This document shows, in pieces, positions 1 to 9,156 of a stretch of DNA of 42,116 nucleotides. Every line of letters begins with the position of its first letter. Within the stretch, counting starts at the first letter, position 1. Made by a program: the position numbers and the translations under genes. The notes below the pieces were generated by a model. It was not told where the DNA came from. It searched no databases and worked only from the letters and a program-made list of their open reading frames with translations. The DNA is from Euplotes aediculatus (Eukaryota; Ciliophora; Spirotrichea; Euplotida; Euplotidae), in assembly GCA_030463445.1 (NCBI GenBank), contig JAQGFW010012170.1, positions 1 to 42,116 on the forward strand, in the 5' to 3' direction.

Positions 1-1867
1 GCAGAAAAGATACCAGGCAGCTCTGGAAAATTATTCGTTAACGCTGGTGCAGCAGTCGGGGCGCTATACCCGTCGTAATTTCAATAACAATGGCTGGACA
101 GCCAGAAGTCGCTGGATGAGTTATGCTACGGATGCGGTTTCACCAGACAAAAAGTGGAAAGCGGCAGTAGTGAACAACAATATTCAGTTGCAATCAGCAA
201 CAGGTAAAGTAATAAAAGAACTGACTGTTGATGGAACGGAGGCGGCAACCTATGGCTCAGTGGCCTGGTCGCCGGATAGCAAATACCTGGTTTTTTACAG
301 GATTCTGCCATTTACGGACTCCGTGATCCACTATATAAAAAAGGCGGTGGAGGGCAGCAATCGCGGGCAGCATTATTCCATACCCTATAAACAGCCGGGT
401 GATCCCTTTACTACTTATGAAATGATGGTGTACCGGATCGGTGGGGAGCGTCCGGTGAAAATCCAGACGGAACTGATAGATTTTTTTAGTGCGCCTTATT
501 TGCATTTCAGTAAAACTGAACCAGGTAAATTTTTATTTGAACGCGTGGATCGGGGTCATCAGCGTTTTCGCATACTGGAGGCAGATAGTGAAACCGGGCA
601 AACACGGATGGTCTATGATGAACAGACACCCACCTTCATATATGAGTCAAGGATCTTTACCGGTTACCATCCGGATACGCAGGAAATAATCCTGAGTTCT
701 GAAAAAGATGGTTGGCGGCACCTGTATTTACTGGATGTGGCCACGGCAAAAATCAAACATGCCATCACTTCCGGGAATTGGATCGTGAAAGAGATTGATA
801 GCATAGATTATAAGAAAAGGCAGATATGGTTTCGGGCTGCAGGCATTCAACCGTGGGAGGATCCCTATTATGTACATCATTGCCGGATCGGAATGGATGG
901 AAAAAATCTGGTAGTACTTAATCCTGAACCCGGCCATCACCAGGTAAGTTATTCTCCCGATGGAAAGTATTTTCTTGACAGCTATTCCGAGGTAAACAAA
1001 GCGCCGGTCATCAGCCTTCGATCAGCGGTGAATGGCAAACGCATCATGCTGGTTGAACAACCGGATACCAGCCGGTTACTGGCATTGAAACTGCCTGTTC
1101 CCATTCCATTCAAAGCAAAAGCACGGGATGGTGTAACTGATATCTGGGGAGTGGTATGCTGGCCCACAGAGCTTGATTCCTCAAAACAGTATCCGGTAAT
1201 TGAGAATATATATGCAGGTCCGCAGGATTCATTTGTCCCCAAATCCTATATGCCCTACAGTGAAATGCAAAGTATGGCCGCCCTGGGTTTTGTGGTGGTA
1301 CAGATTGATGGTATGGGAACTGCCAACCGATCTAAAGCATTTCATGATGTTTGCTGGAGAAACCTGGCGGATGCCGGATTTCCGGACCGGATCAATTGGA
1401 TCAGGTCACTGGCAACTGTTTATCCCTGGGTAGATACCAGCAGGGTTGGATTGTATGGAACATCTGCAGGCGGACAAAATGCGTTGGGTGGATTATTGTT
1501 TCATCCTTCATTTTATAAGGCGGCCGTTTCTGCCTGTGGTTGTCATGATAACCGGGTGGATAAACAATGGTGGAATGAGCAGTGGATGGGATATCCGGTT
1601 GGTAAGCATTATGAGGAACAATCCAATATTACCAATGCAGGTAAACTCAAGGGATCTTTACTACTGATTGTTGGAGATGAAGATAGCAATGTTCCACCCG
1701 AGTCAACTTATCGGGTGGCGGATGCGCTTATTAAACAGGGAAAACATTTTGAACTCTTAACTATTCCCGGAATGGGACATAGTGATGGCGGGCCATATGG
1801 TCGTATTCGTAAACGCGATTTTTTCGTACGTACATTTTTTGAACTCCTGCCGCCTCATCGCAATTAA
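1..1867 (+). CDS. DPP IV-like prolyl oligopeptidase (S9), 5' partial
   Basis: Serine peptidase of the S9B dipeptidyl-peptidase IV type, expected in the periplasm, removing X-Pro or X-Ala dipeptides. The reading frame is open to the left edge (it reads in frame from base 2), so the true start and signal peptide lie outside the window; a GTG at 47 is only internal. The first ~370 visible residues match the beta-propeller, with phrases such as VAWSPDSKYL and SYSPDGKYF typical of its blades. The C-terminal alpha/beta hydrolase domain carries nucleophile Ser in GTSAGG (residue 473 counted from base 47), Asp in GDEDSNVP (546) and His in GMGHSDGG (578), so the triad is intact. It lies 128 bp before SusC on the same strand, with no evidence of co-transcription. 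The exact peptidase specificity is inferred. Confidence 0.9.
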   Translation, partial: QKRYQAALENYSLTLVQQSGRYTRRNFNNNGWTARSRWMSYATDAVSPDKKWKAAVVNNNIQLQSATGKVIKELTVDGTEAATYGSVAWSPDSKYLVFYRILPFTDSVIHYIKKAVEGSNRGQHYSIPYKQPGDPFTTYEMMVYRIGGERPVKIQTELIDFFSAPYLHFSKTEPGKFLFERVDRGHQRFRILEADSETGQTRMVYDEQTPTFIYESRIFTGYHPDTQEIILSSEKDGWRHLYLLDVATAKIKHAITSGNWIVKEIDSIDYKKRQIWFRAAGIQPWEDPYYVHHCRIGMDGKNLVVLNPEPGHHQVSYSPDGKYFLDSYSEVNKAPVISLRSAVNGKRIMLVEQPDTSRLLALKLPVPIPFKAKARDGVTDIWGVVCWPTELDSSKQYPVIENIYAGPQDSFVPKSYMPYSEMQSMAALGFVVVQIDGMGTANRSKAFHDVCWRNLADAGFPDRINWIRSLATVYPWVDTSRVGLYGTSAGGQNALGGLLFHPSFYKAAVSACGCHDNRVDKQWWNEQWMGYPVGKHYEEQSNITNAGKLKGSLLLIVGDEDSNVPPESTYRVADALIKQGKHFELLTIPGMGHSDGGPYGRIRKRDFFVRTFFELLPPHRN

Positions 1868-1995
1868 AAAGGGGCTAATATCTGGTAACAATTAAATAAA
1901 ATGTGTGAATCCATAGCTATTAACTCATTCTACATTTAAGTGTAAAAAATACAGTTAACCGATTGCTTTCTGTCACAACCAAAAATTGTCAAGCT

Positions 1996-4983
1996 ATGAG
2001 AATCTCTAACGGGAGGACCAGTAGAATGCTGGTCTTTCTACTTATGACTGCATTTCTTGTTGGCACCGGTCTACAGCTCCGGGCCCAGGAAACAACCCGA
2101 AACCGGGTAAGTGGAAAAATTACCAATGAAGAAGGAGTTCCCCTTCCGGGAGTTTCAGTCACTGAAATTGGAACACAAAATGGAACGACCACAGATGAAA
2201 AAGGGGAGTTCAATCTAACGCTTACCAAATCCAATTCAAAAATCCGGGTAAGTTCTGTAGGATTTGCAACGCAGGATATTGATGCTGCGGGCCGCTCCAG
2301 TTTTTCCATTCAACTAAGTGCGGCTCAATCCAGCCTGGATGATGTTGTGGTGGTGGGTTATGGCAAACAGAAAAAAGGCGAAGTAACAGGTGCGGTGGCG
2401 AATGTAAAAAGAGAGGACTTCACGCAGGGGTTTGCAAGAGATGCGGGACAATTGATCCAGGGTAAAGTTGCCGGACTGGCAATTGTAACACCCAGTGGCA
2501 ACCCGAATGCTACTACGCAGATTTCTTTACGCGGAAACAGTACGATATTGTCTTCGACAGAACCACTTATTCTGATCGATGGTATTCCTGGTTCACTCAA
2601 TACCATTGCTCCGGAGGATATTGAATCCATTGACGTTTTGAAAGATGGATCAGCTGCTGCGATTTATGGTACCAGGGGTACAAATGGTGTTATCCTGATC
2701 ACTACCCGTAAAAGAAGTGGTAAGATGCCGGCAACGCTCAGTTATGACAGTTATGTAAGTGTGCAGAATATAGCCCGCCGCATGGAGTTTCTGGAAGCAG
2801 CGGATGTTCGCAAACTGGTGGATGAAGGATTTTATGATCAATCCTATGATAAAGGAACCAGCACCGACTGGTTAAATGAGATCAGCCGCAATCCGGTAAG
2901 CCATGTACACAATGTGTCCATGCAGGGAGGTACAGCGCAATCGAATTATATCGCTACACTGAACTTACGGAACTGGGAAGGGTTGTTCAATCGTTCTGAT
3001 AACAAACAATTTACAGGCCGTATTGATCTGAATCATTCCATGCTGGATAACCGCTTACGGTTCAATGTGAGTTTACTGGGAAGAAACAGGAAATATTTCT
3101 CAGGTCCCAATTACGATTATATCTACCGCCAGGCAATCATTCGCAATCCAACGGATAGTGTATATGATTACCTGGGGCGTTGGAAAGAAGATCCGAATGC
3201 TTATAACTACGACAACCCGGTACGCAGCATTGAAGAAACATCCGGAGAGTTCCGCACTTCTGAACTTCGTTTAAACGGAAGCGTTATTTTCACTCCAATC
3301 AAGGATCTGAATATCAAATTACTTGTTTCGAATGTAAAGATCAATTCACTTTCAGGTTATTCTGAAACCTTCAATCACCGGGCTTCGGTAGTGAATAACA
3401 GAACAGGGTATGCTTCCCGTACAACCAACCTGTTCCAGGATAACCTGCTGGAACTTACTACCGATTATACCAAATCAATTGGTCAGCACCGGGTAACCGT
3501 ATTGGGTGGATACAGCTGGCAGGATGTTACCAATGAAGGATTTAATGCAGCCAACTCCAATTTCCCAACGGACCTCTATACCTATAATAACCTTTCTGCC
3601 GGAGATGCTCTCCTGTTGCAGAATAACAGTGCATTTGGATTGGGATCCTTTAAAACAAATCATAAGCTGATCGGATTTTTCGGACGATTGAACTATTCAT
3701 TAAGTGAGAAGTATCTGTTGATGGCGAGTGTGCGTTATGAAGGATCTTCCAAGTTTGGAGCCAACTACAAATGGGGAACATTTCCGGCGGTTTCACTGGG
3801 ATGGCGCCTTAATAAGGAATCCTTCCTGGCCAATGCAGATTTCCTCGATGACCTGAAACTGAGGGCCGGATTCGGAGTAACCGGTACTGTTCCAACAGAT
3901 CCTTATCAGTCGCTCATCTCTCTAACGTATAGCAATAACCGCTATTTATACAATGGTCAGTGGATTCAGCCCATTTCACCAACGCGTAACCCGAACCCGG
4001 ATTTACGTTGGGAGAAAAAGGAAGAATACAATATCGGTCTTGATTATGCGATGTTTCGCGGTCGCCTGAGTGGTAGTATTGATTTCTACCAGCGTAATAC
4101 AAAGGATATGCTTTACAATTTCCCGGTACCGGTACCACCGAACCTGTTTGGTACTACACTGGCGAATGCTGGAAGTATGTTGAACCGCGGACTGGAAGTT
4201 TTGGTGAATTATGATTTTATCCGCAAAAAAGAGGTGGAATTCAGAGCCAATCTTACTTATTCTGCCAATAAAAACAAGCTGATCTCCATCTCCAACGATT
4301 TGTATCAGACAACCAATGATTTCTTTTTCGCAGGATATACCGGAGAGCCTATTCAGGAATCCACGCATCGCGTGAAAGTGGGTGAATCAATCGGAAACTT
4401 CTGGGGTTATAAAACAGTTGATGTGGATCAGGATGGAAAATGGATTATCGAAGGAGAAGATGGAAAACCAAAGCCAATCGGGCAGTCAACTCCTTCTGAT
4501 AAAAAAGTATTGGGCAATGGAATTCCCAAACATGTAGCCGGACTGAATCTTTATTTCCGTTACAAGCGGGCAGATATTGCGATGAATATGCGAGGTGCAT
4601 TTGGTTACCAGATCCTGAATTTCCAACGGATGTATTATGAGAATCCAAAGATCAAGCAATACAATATGCTGAAATCTGCCATGGATCCAGTGTATGGAAA
4701 GCGTATGCTGGACAATGACCTGGCCTATGTATCCTATTATATTGAAGATGGTGATCACTGGAAACTGGACAACGTAACACTTGGTTACAATTTCGATGTA
4801 CAGGGTAGCAAATACTTCCGTACGGCGAGAGTTTATGCGTCAGCACTCAACCTGCTGGTGCTGACCGGCTACAAAGGAATTGATCCTGAAGTTAATCGGC
4901 TGGGACTGGATCCGGGAGTTGATTCAAGGGATAAATATCCAACTACAAGAACCTTCACAGTGGGAGTAAACATTGGTTTTTAA
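1996..4983 (+). CDS. SusC/RagA-family TonB-dependent outer-membrane transporter
   Basis: Outer-membrane porin that imports oligosaccharides with its SusD partner, powered by TonB. I start it at ATG 1996 (995 residues) rather than the upstream TTG at 1963, because the ATG places a clean signal peptide at the N terminus (hydrophobic LVFLLMTAFLVGTGL, then AQ). Domains in order: a carboxypeptidase-regulatory-like domain (~residues 35-110, VSGKITNEEGVPLPGVSV), the TonB-box/SusC signature DDVVVVGYGKQKKGEVTG, a plug (~130-240, with IESIDVLKDGSAAAIYGTRG), then a long beta-barrel ending in ...VGVNIGF with a terminal aromatic residue. It is followed after 18 bp by susD, so they form an operon. With the GH127 gene downstream the cargo is probably an arabinose-containing oligosaccharide; that is inference. 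The upstream gap holds TACATTTA at 1931-1938, also seen at the GH127 promoter. Confidence 0.95.
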   Translation: MRISNGRTSRMLVFLLMTAFLVGTGLQLRAQETTRNRVSGKITNEEGVPLPGVSVTEIGTQNGTTTDEKGEFNLTLTKSNSKIRVSSVGFATQDIDAAGRSSFSIQLSAAQSSLDDVVVVGYGKQKKGEVTGAVANVKREDFTQGFARDAGQLIQGKVAGLAIVTPSGNPNATTQISLRGNSTILSSTEPLILIDGIPGSLNTIAPEDIESIDVLKDGSAAAIYGTRGTNGVILITTRKRSGKMPATLSYDSYVSVQNIARRMEFLEAADVRKLVDEGFYDQSYDKGTSTDWLNEISRNPVSHVHNVSMQGGTAQSNYIATLNLRNWEGLFNRSDNKQFTGRIDLNHSMLDNRLRFNVSLLGRNRKYFSGPNYDYIYRQAIIRNPTDSVYDYLGRWKEDPNAYNYDNPVRSIEETSGEFRTSELRLNGSVIFTPIKDLNIKLLVSNVKINSLSGYSETFNHRASVVNNRTGYASRTTNLFQDNLLELTTDYTKSIGQHRVTVLGGYSWQDVTNEGFNAANSNFPTDLYTYNNLSAGDALLLQNNSAFGLGSFKTNHKLIGFFGRLNYSLSEKYLLMASVRYEGSSKFGANYKWGTFPAVSLGWRLNKESFLANADFLDDLKLRAGFGVTGTVPTDPYQSLISLTYSNNRYLYNGQWIQPISPTRNPNPDLRWEKKEEYNIGLDYAMFRGRLSGSIDFYQRNTKDMLYNFPVPVPPNLFGTTLANAGSMLNRGLEVLVNYDFIRKKEVEFRANLTYSANKNKLISISNDLYQTTNDFFFAGYTGEPIQESTHRVKVGESIGNFWGYKTVDVDQDGKWIIEGEDGKPKPIGQSTPSDKKVLGNGIPKHVAGLNLYFRYKRADIAMNMRGAFGYQILNFQRMYYENPKIKQYNMLKSAMDPVYGKRMLDNDLAYVSYYIEDGDHWKLDNVTLGYNFDVQGSKYFRTARVYASALNLLVLTGYKGIDPEVNRLGLDPGVDSRDKYPTTRTFTVGVNIGF

Positions 4984-5001
4984 TCTGAAAAAAGCGTAAT
5001 C

Positions 5002-6597
5002 ATGAAACAACATAAAATACTACGTATTTCAGTATTGCTGGCAGGTGCGTTCCTGCTGAATACAGGATGTACCAAACTGGATGAAGAAGTGTATGACCAG
5101 GTATTGGAAACTTCTTTTCGTCCGTCGGAAAAAGATATCCCGGCTATTATTGGTCCGGCGTATACCATCATGCGCCCCATGTATGCCGGCTGGCAGGGAA
5201 ATTTTGATCTGCAGGAAGAACCGGCGGATATGATTGTAACACCTGCCCGTCCGAATGGATGGTACGATGGTGGTACCTATCAGCGGATGCATAACCATGA
5301 GTGGAACCAGGTGCAATGGCAGCCACAGAATTTGTGGAACAACTGTTACAATGGTATCAATACGGTGAACAGGATTCTGTTTCAGATTGAATCAGGTTCT
5401 ATTCCCATCGCGAATGGGAAAGAAGCGCTGGTTTCTGAGCTGAAAGCATTAAGGGCGTTTTATTATTCGCTGCTGGTAGATACGCATGGTAATGTTCCCC
5501 TGGTAACAGATTTCTCTGATGTAAATTTACCGCAGCAGGCAACCCGTCAGCAGGTATATGATTTTGTTGAGAAGGAATTGCTGGAGAATATGAACAACCT
5601 GAGTGTGGTGGCTGATAAATCTATGTATGGCCGGATCAATAAGTGGGTGGCGAAAGCCATACTTGCCCGTCTTTACCTGAATGCGGAAGTCTATACTGGT
5701 ACGGCGCAATGGCAGAAGTGTATCGAGCAATGCAATGATATCATCAATGCAAACATTTATATCCTGGAGCCGAATTACAAGAACAATTTTATTACTGCGA
5801 ATGAAAATTCAAAGGAGCTGATCCTGGCTGTTCCCTATGATGAAGTGTATGCCACACAGAATTCCATTCATATGAAAACCCTGGCAACTGCGCATCGCAA
5901 CGTGTTGAATATGGCGGCGCAGCCCTGGGGTGGTAACTGCGCGGTACCCCAGTTCATTGATACCTATGATCCGGATGATACAAGGATGAAGGATACCTGG
6001 ATTATGGGACCACAATACAGTGTAACAACCGGAGAAGAAATCCTGAACTATACCAAAAATGTAGATGGTATTGCACTGGCCGGATTTTTCCAGGGCTACC
6101 GTATTGGTAAATATGAAATTAAGGTAGGTGCGCGGGGTGGATTGAGTACCGATTTTGCGGTATTCCGTTATGCGGATATTTTGATGATGAAAGCTGAATC
6201 GCTGCTCAGAACCGGAAATGCGGCAGATGCTGCCACACTGGTAACACAAGTACGCCAGCGTGCATTCACCACAACCAATCCGGCAAAGGCTACTGTAACC
6301 GCGGATGACCTTACAAAAGGAAGTGTGTACAATTATGGCTACTGGAGTAATGGAACAGTAACTGAAGTACAGGGTGGTGCTGATATTCCGTTCGGACGTT
6401 TTTATGATGAGCTGGGATGGGAATTTGCTGCAGAAGCACATCGCCGCCAGGATATGATTCGCTTTGGTGTATTCCATCGCAAAACATGGTTTAATCACCG
6501 GCCCAAAGGGGATGGAAAGCTGAGAACTTTGTTCCCGATTCCCGAGGCTGAATTGAATAAAAATCCCAATCTGGCACAGAACCCGGATTACAGATAG
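5002..6597 (+). CDS. SusD/RagB-family surface glycan-binding lipoprotein
   Basis: Cell-surface lipoprotein that caps the SusC porin and binds the incoming glycan. Starts at ATG 5002 with a lipoprotein signal: a hydrophobic stretch then LLNTGC, so Cys23 is the lipidated residue. Acidic residues follow it (TKLDEE), compatible with export to the surface. The 531-residue length, the early TPR-like helices with NNCYNGINTVNRIL, the block RYADILMMKAESLLRTG and the C-terminal EAELNKNPNLAQNPDY are all hallmarks of the family. It is 18 bp behind SusC and ends just before a hairpin terminator at 6621-6651, so the susCD transcript probably stops there and the GH127 gene has its own promoter. Confidence 0.95.
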   Translation: MKQHKILRISVLLAGAFLLNTGCTKLDEEVYDQVLETSFRPSEKDIPAIIGPAYTIMRPMYAGWQGNFDLQEEPADMIVTPARPNGWYDGGTYQRMHNHEWNQVQWQPQNLWNNCYNGINTVNRILFQIESGSIPIANGKEALVSELKALRAFYYSLLVDTHGNVPLVTDFSDVNLPQQATRQQVYDFVEKELLENMNNLSVVADKSMYGRINKWVAKAILARLYLNAEVYTGTAQWQKCIEQCNDIINANIYILEPNYKNNFITANENSKELILAVPYDEVYATQNSIHMKTLATAHRNVLNMAAQPWGGNCAVPQFIDTYDPDDTRMKDTWIMGPQYSVTTGEEILNYTKNVDGIALAGFFQGYRIGKYEIKVGARGGLSTDFAVFRYADILMMKAESLLRTGNAADAATLVTQVRQRAFTTTNPAKATVTADDLTKGSVYNYGYWSNGTVTEVQGGADIPFGRFYDELGWEFAAEAHRRQDMIRFGVFHRKTWFNHRPKGDGKLRTLFPIPEAELNKNPNLAQNPDYR

Positions 6598-6620
6598 TTC
6601 ACGTTGGTCAGTTTGCTTAC

Positions 6621-6651
6621 AGAGGTCGTTCCGGAAGGGGCGGCCTCTTTT
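6621..6651 (+). terminator. Rho-independent terminator after susCD
   Basis: Arms AGAGGTCG (6621-6628) and CGGCCTCT (6641-6648) pair fully with one G-T wobble around a 12-nt loop, and are followed by a short T run. It sits 23 bp after the susD stop. Confidence 0.75.
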
Positions 6652-6698
6652 CATAACAAACAGCGAATATTCGGGAACAAAGAGTGAATTTGCGTATA

Positions 6699-6727
6699 TT
6701 GTTATATAAATGTCATTATTACATTTA
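6699..6727 (+). promoter_or_regulatory. Probable promoter of the GH127 gene
   Basis: TTG at 6699-6701, 18-nt spacer, then TACATTTA at 6720-6727, one mismatch from the Bacteroidota -7 box TAnnTTTG. Predicted transcription start is around 6732-6735, about 15 nt before ATG 6748. It fits the terminator just upstream, which would isolate this gene from susCD. Confidence 0.5.
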
Positions 6728-6730
6728 TAT
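6704..6730. promoter_or_regulatory. Perfect inverted repeat over the GH127 -7 box (candidate operator)
   Basis: ATATAAATGT (6704-6713), 7-nt spacer, ACATTTATAT (6721-6730): two perfectly complementary 10-bp arms. The right arm covers the predicted -7 box, so a bound dimeric protein would block transcription. The regulator is not identified from sequence; the neighbouring AraC-type gene is one candidate, although that family often prefers direct repeats. Confidence 0.5.
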
Positions 6731-6747
6731 TCTTAACTGAAAACAGA

Positions 6748-9156
6748 ATGAGAAATTTCCGTTTATCGATTGTACTTGCCACCGGTTTGATTGCCCAGAC
6801 CGGAATTGCCCAGGATGCACAACACGATTATCCGATTCAGCCGGTACCGTTTACCAATGTGCATTTCCACGATGGATTCTGGGCTCCCAAAATTGAAGTA
6901 AATGCTACCGTAAGTATACCTTACACTTTGCAGAAGTGCAGGGAAACCGGTCGCCTTGATAATTTTCTGAAAGCTGCAGGAAAAATGCCTGTAGGAAAAA
7001 TTACCGAGTATCCGTTTGACGATACGGATGTCTATAAGCTGATTGAAGGTGCGTCTTATTCTTTACAAACAAGACCTGATCCGGCATTGGAAAAAACGCT
7101 GGACACGCTGATTGCGATTATTGCTGATGCACAGGAGCCGGATGGTTATCTCTATACGTTTCGTACCATGAAGCCGGATACCCTGCATCCCTGGATCAGT
7201 CCGAAGCGCTGGGAAAAAACTCCGGATTTAAGCCATGAACTTTACAATAGCGGTCACCTATATGAAGCAGCAGTTGCACATTATCTGGCAACGGGTAAAC
7301 GAAATTTTCTCAACATTGCTTTAAAAAATGCAGATCTGTTGCTGCGTGATTTTGGTCCGGGTAAAGCCGCCTATTTCCCCGGCCATCAGGTGGTGGAAAT
7401 GGGACTGGCCCGCCTATACCGGGTTACCGGAAAAAGAGAATACCTCGATCTTGCCAAGTTTTTCCTGGATATAAGAGGCGATGGTAAGATCAAAGGATCG
7501 GAATATAGTCAGTCGCACAAAATGGTAACCGACCAGCATGAAGCAGTTGGACATGCTGTGCGCGCCGCCTATATGTATACCGGTATGGCAGATGTAGCTG
7601 CATTGACGGGGAATAAAGAATATATAAGTGCCATCAATGATATCTGGAAAGATGTAGTGGACCACAAATTATACCTGACGGGAGGGATTGGTGCAACAGG
7701 ACATGGAGAAGCATTTGGAGCGGCCTATCAGTTACCTAACATGTCTGCTTATGCGGAAACCTGTGCGTCCATTGCTAATGTTTACTGGAACAGCCGCATG
7801 TTTCTGATGAATGGTGATGCGCAGTATGTGGATGTTCTGGAGCGCATTCTCTACAATGGTCTGTTGTCGGGTGTATCCCTGAGCGGCGATCGCTTTTTCT
7901 ATCCGAATCCGCTTGCTTCCATGGGCCAGCATCAGCGAAGTGCCTGGTTTGGTTGTGCCTGTTGCATCAGTAATATGACCCGGTTCATGCCATCGATTCC
8001 CGGTTATGCGTATGCGAAGAAAGAGAACGATCTCTATGTGAATTTATATGTAGCCAGTTCAGCAGATATTGAATTGCCTGCCGGAAAGATGGTACTGGAA
8101 CAGGTTACTGAATATCCCTGGAAAGGGCTGGTAGGTATTCAATTGAAAGAAGCGCCTTCCAAAGCATTCACGCTTCGCCTGCGTATTCCTGGCTGGGCTA
8201 AACAGGAAGCCGTTCCCGGAAGTTTGTATGCTTTCCTGGATACGCAGCGTAAACCAATTCGTTTATTGCTGAATGGGAAAGCGGTTGATTATAAAACAGA
8301 GAAAGGATATGCAGTGCTTTCCCGTACCTGGAAAAAAGGTGATAAGCTGGAACTGGAGCTGCCACTAGAAATTGAAAAGGTCATTGCCAACCAGCAGGTG
8401 AAGGACGATGTCAACCGGTTTGCGTTGCAAAGAGGTCCGATTGTGTATTGCATCGAGGGTCCTGATAATAAAGACAATGCTGTGAATAATATTGTGGTGG
8501 ATCGTTCTGCTGCTGTTCAGGCAAGTTATGAGCCGCAATTACTGAATGGAGTGATGGTGCTGACCGCTAAAGGCAGCAGTACCAAACGCCAGGTGAATAC
8601 TACAGCTTTGCTGCGTTCCGAACAGACAGTAAAAGCCATTCCGTATTATTCCTGGAACAACCGGGGTGCGGGAGAAATGCAGGTATGGATTCCTTATTCT
8701 GAATCGGCGGCATTACCAATGGCAGCGCCTACGATTGCATCTAAGAGCAAGGTAAGTTCATCGCAAAAAAATCCCCGCATGCTGAAAGGGGTGAATGATC
8801 AGTATGAACCCGCCAGCTCAGAGGATCGCAATTCCATATACCTGCATTGGTGGCCAAAAGAGAATACCACCGAGTGGGTTCAATATGATTTTGATCAGCC
8901 GCAAAAAGTACAGTCCAGCAAATTCTACTGGTTTGATGATGGCCCTTTTGGCGGATGCAGAATTCCCGCTGGTTATCAGCTCTTGTATGAAAAAGACGGC
9001 AACTGGCTTCCGGTAGAAGTAGAGCAACAGGATCCTGTTTCAAAAGATGCATACAACAGCATCCGGTTTAAACCGGTGCAAACCAAATCACTTCGGCTGG
9101 AAGTAAAACTGCCGGAAAAACATTCTGCCGGAATTCACGAATGGATCGTGAATTAA
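6748..9156 (+). CDS. GH127/GH146-type beta-L-arabinofuranosidase with C-terminal beta-sandwich
   Basis: Secreted glycosidase (former DUF1680), 802 residues, with a signal peptide ending ...GIAQ. It is expected to release beta-L-arabinofuranose from plant glycans such as arabinan side chains or extensin-type arabinosides. The key residues known from Bifidobacterium HypBA1 are all present with matching spacing: acid/base Glu321 (GHGEAFG), zinc ligands Glu337 and Cys339 (AETCAS), nucleophile Cys405 and ligand Cys406 (FGCACC). The (alpha/alpha)6 barrel spans about residues 25-440 and a beta-sandwich ~440-650. The last ~130 residues (ending SLRLEVKLPEKHSAGIHEWIVN region) resemble an F5/8-type C carbohydrate-binding fold. 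Its stop codon directly abuts the stop of the convergent AraC gene. The exact family (127 or 146) and linkage are inference. Confidence 0.88.
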   Translation: MRNFRLSIVLATGLIAQTGIAQDAQHDYPIQPVPFTNVHFHDGFWAPKIEVNATVSIPYTLQKCRETGRLDNFLKAAGKMPVGKITEYPFDDTDVYKLIEGASYSLQTRPDPALEKTLDTLIAIIADAQEPDGYLYTFRTMKPDTLHPWISPKRWEKTPDLSHELYNSGHLYEAAVAHYLATGKRNFLNIALKNADLLLRDFGPGKAAYFPGHQVVEMGLARLYRVTGKREYLDLAKFFLDIRGDGKIKGSEYSQSHKMVTDQHEAVGHAVRAAYMYTGMADVAALTGNKEYISAINDIWKDVVDHKLYLTGGIGATGHGEAFGAAYQLPNMSAYAETCASIANVYWNSRMFLMNGDAQYVDVLERILYNGLLSGVSLSGDRFFYPNPLASMGQHQRSAWFGCACCISNMTRFMPSIPGYAYAKKENDLYVNLYVASSADIELPAGKMVLEQVTEYPWKGLVGIQLKEAPSKAFTLRLRIPGWAKQEAVPGSLYAFLDTQRKPIRLLLNGKAVDYKTEKGYAVLSRTWKKGDKLELELPLEIEKVIANQQVKDDVNRFALQRGPIVYCIEGPDNKDNAVNNIVVDRSAAVQASYEPQLLNGVMVLTAKGSSTKRQVNTTALLRSEQTVKAIPYYSWNNRGAGEMQVWIPYSESAALPMAAPTIASKSKVSSSQKNPRMLKGVNDQYEPASSEDRNSIYLHWWPKENTTEWVQYDFDQPQKVQSSKFYWFDDGPFGGCRIPAGYQLLYEKDGNWLPVEVEQQDPVSKDAYNSIRFKPVQTKSLRLEVKLPEKHSAGIHEWIVN

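Noticed and set aside
5809-6654. A 281-codon minus-strand open frame inside susD
   Set aside because: Antisense shadow of a well-defined SusD gene; cysteine-rich, no motif, no start signal.
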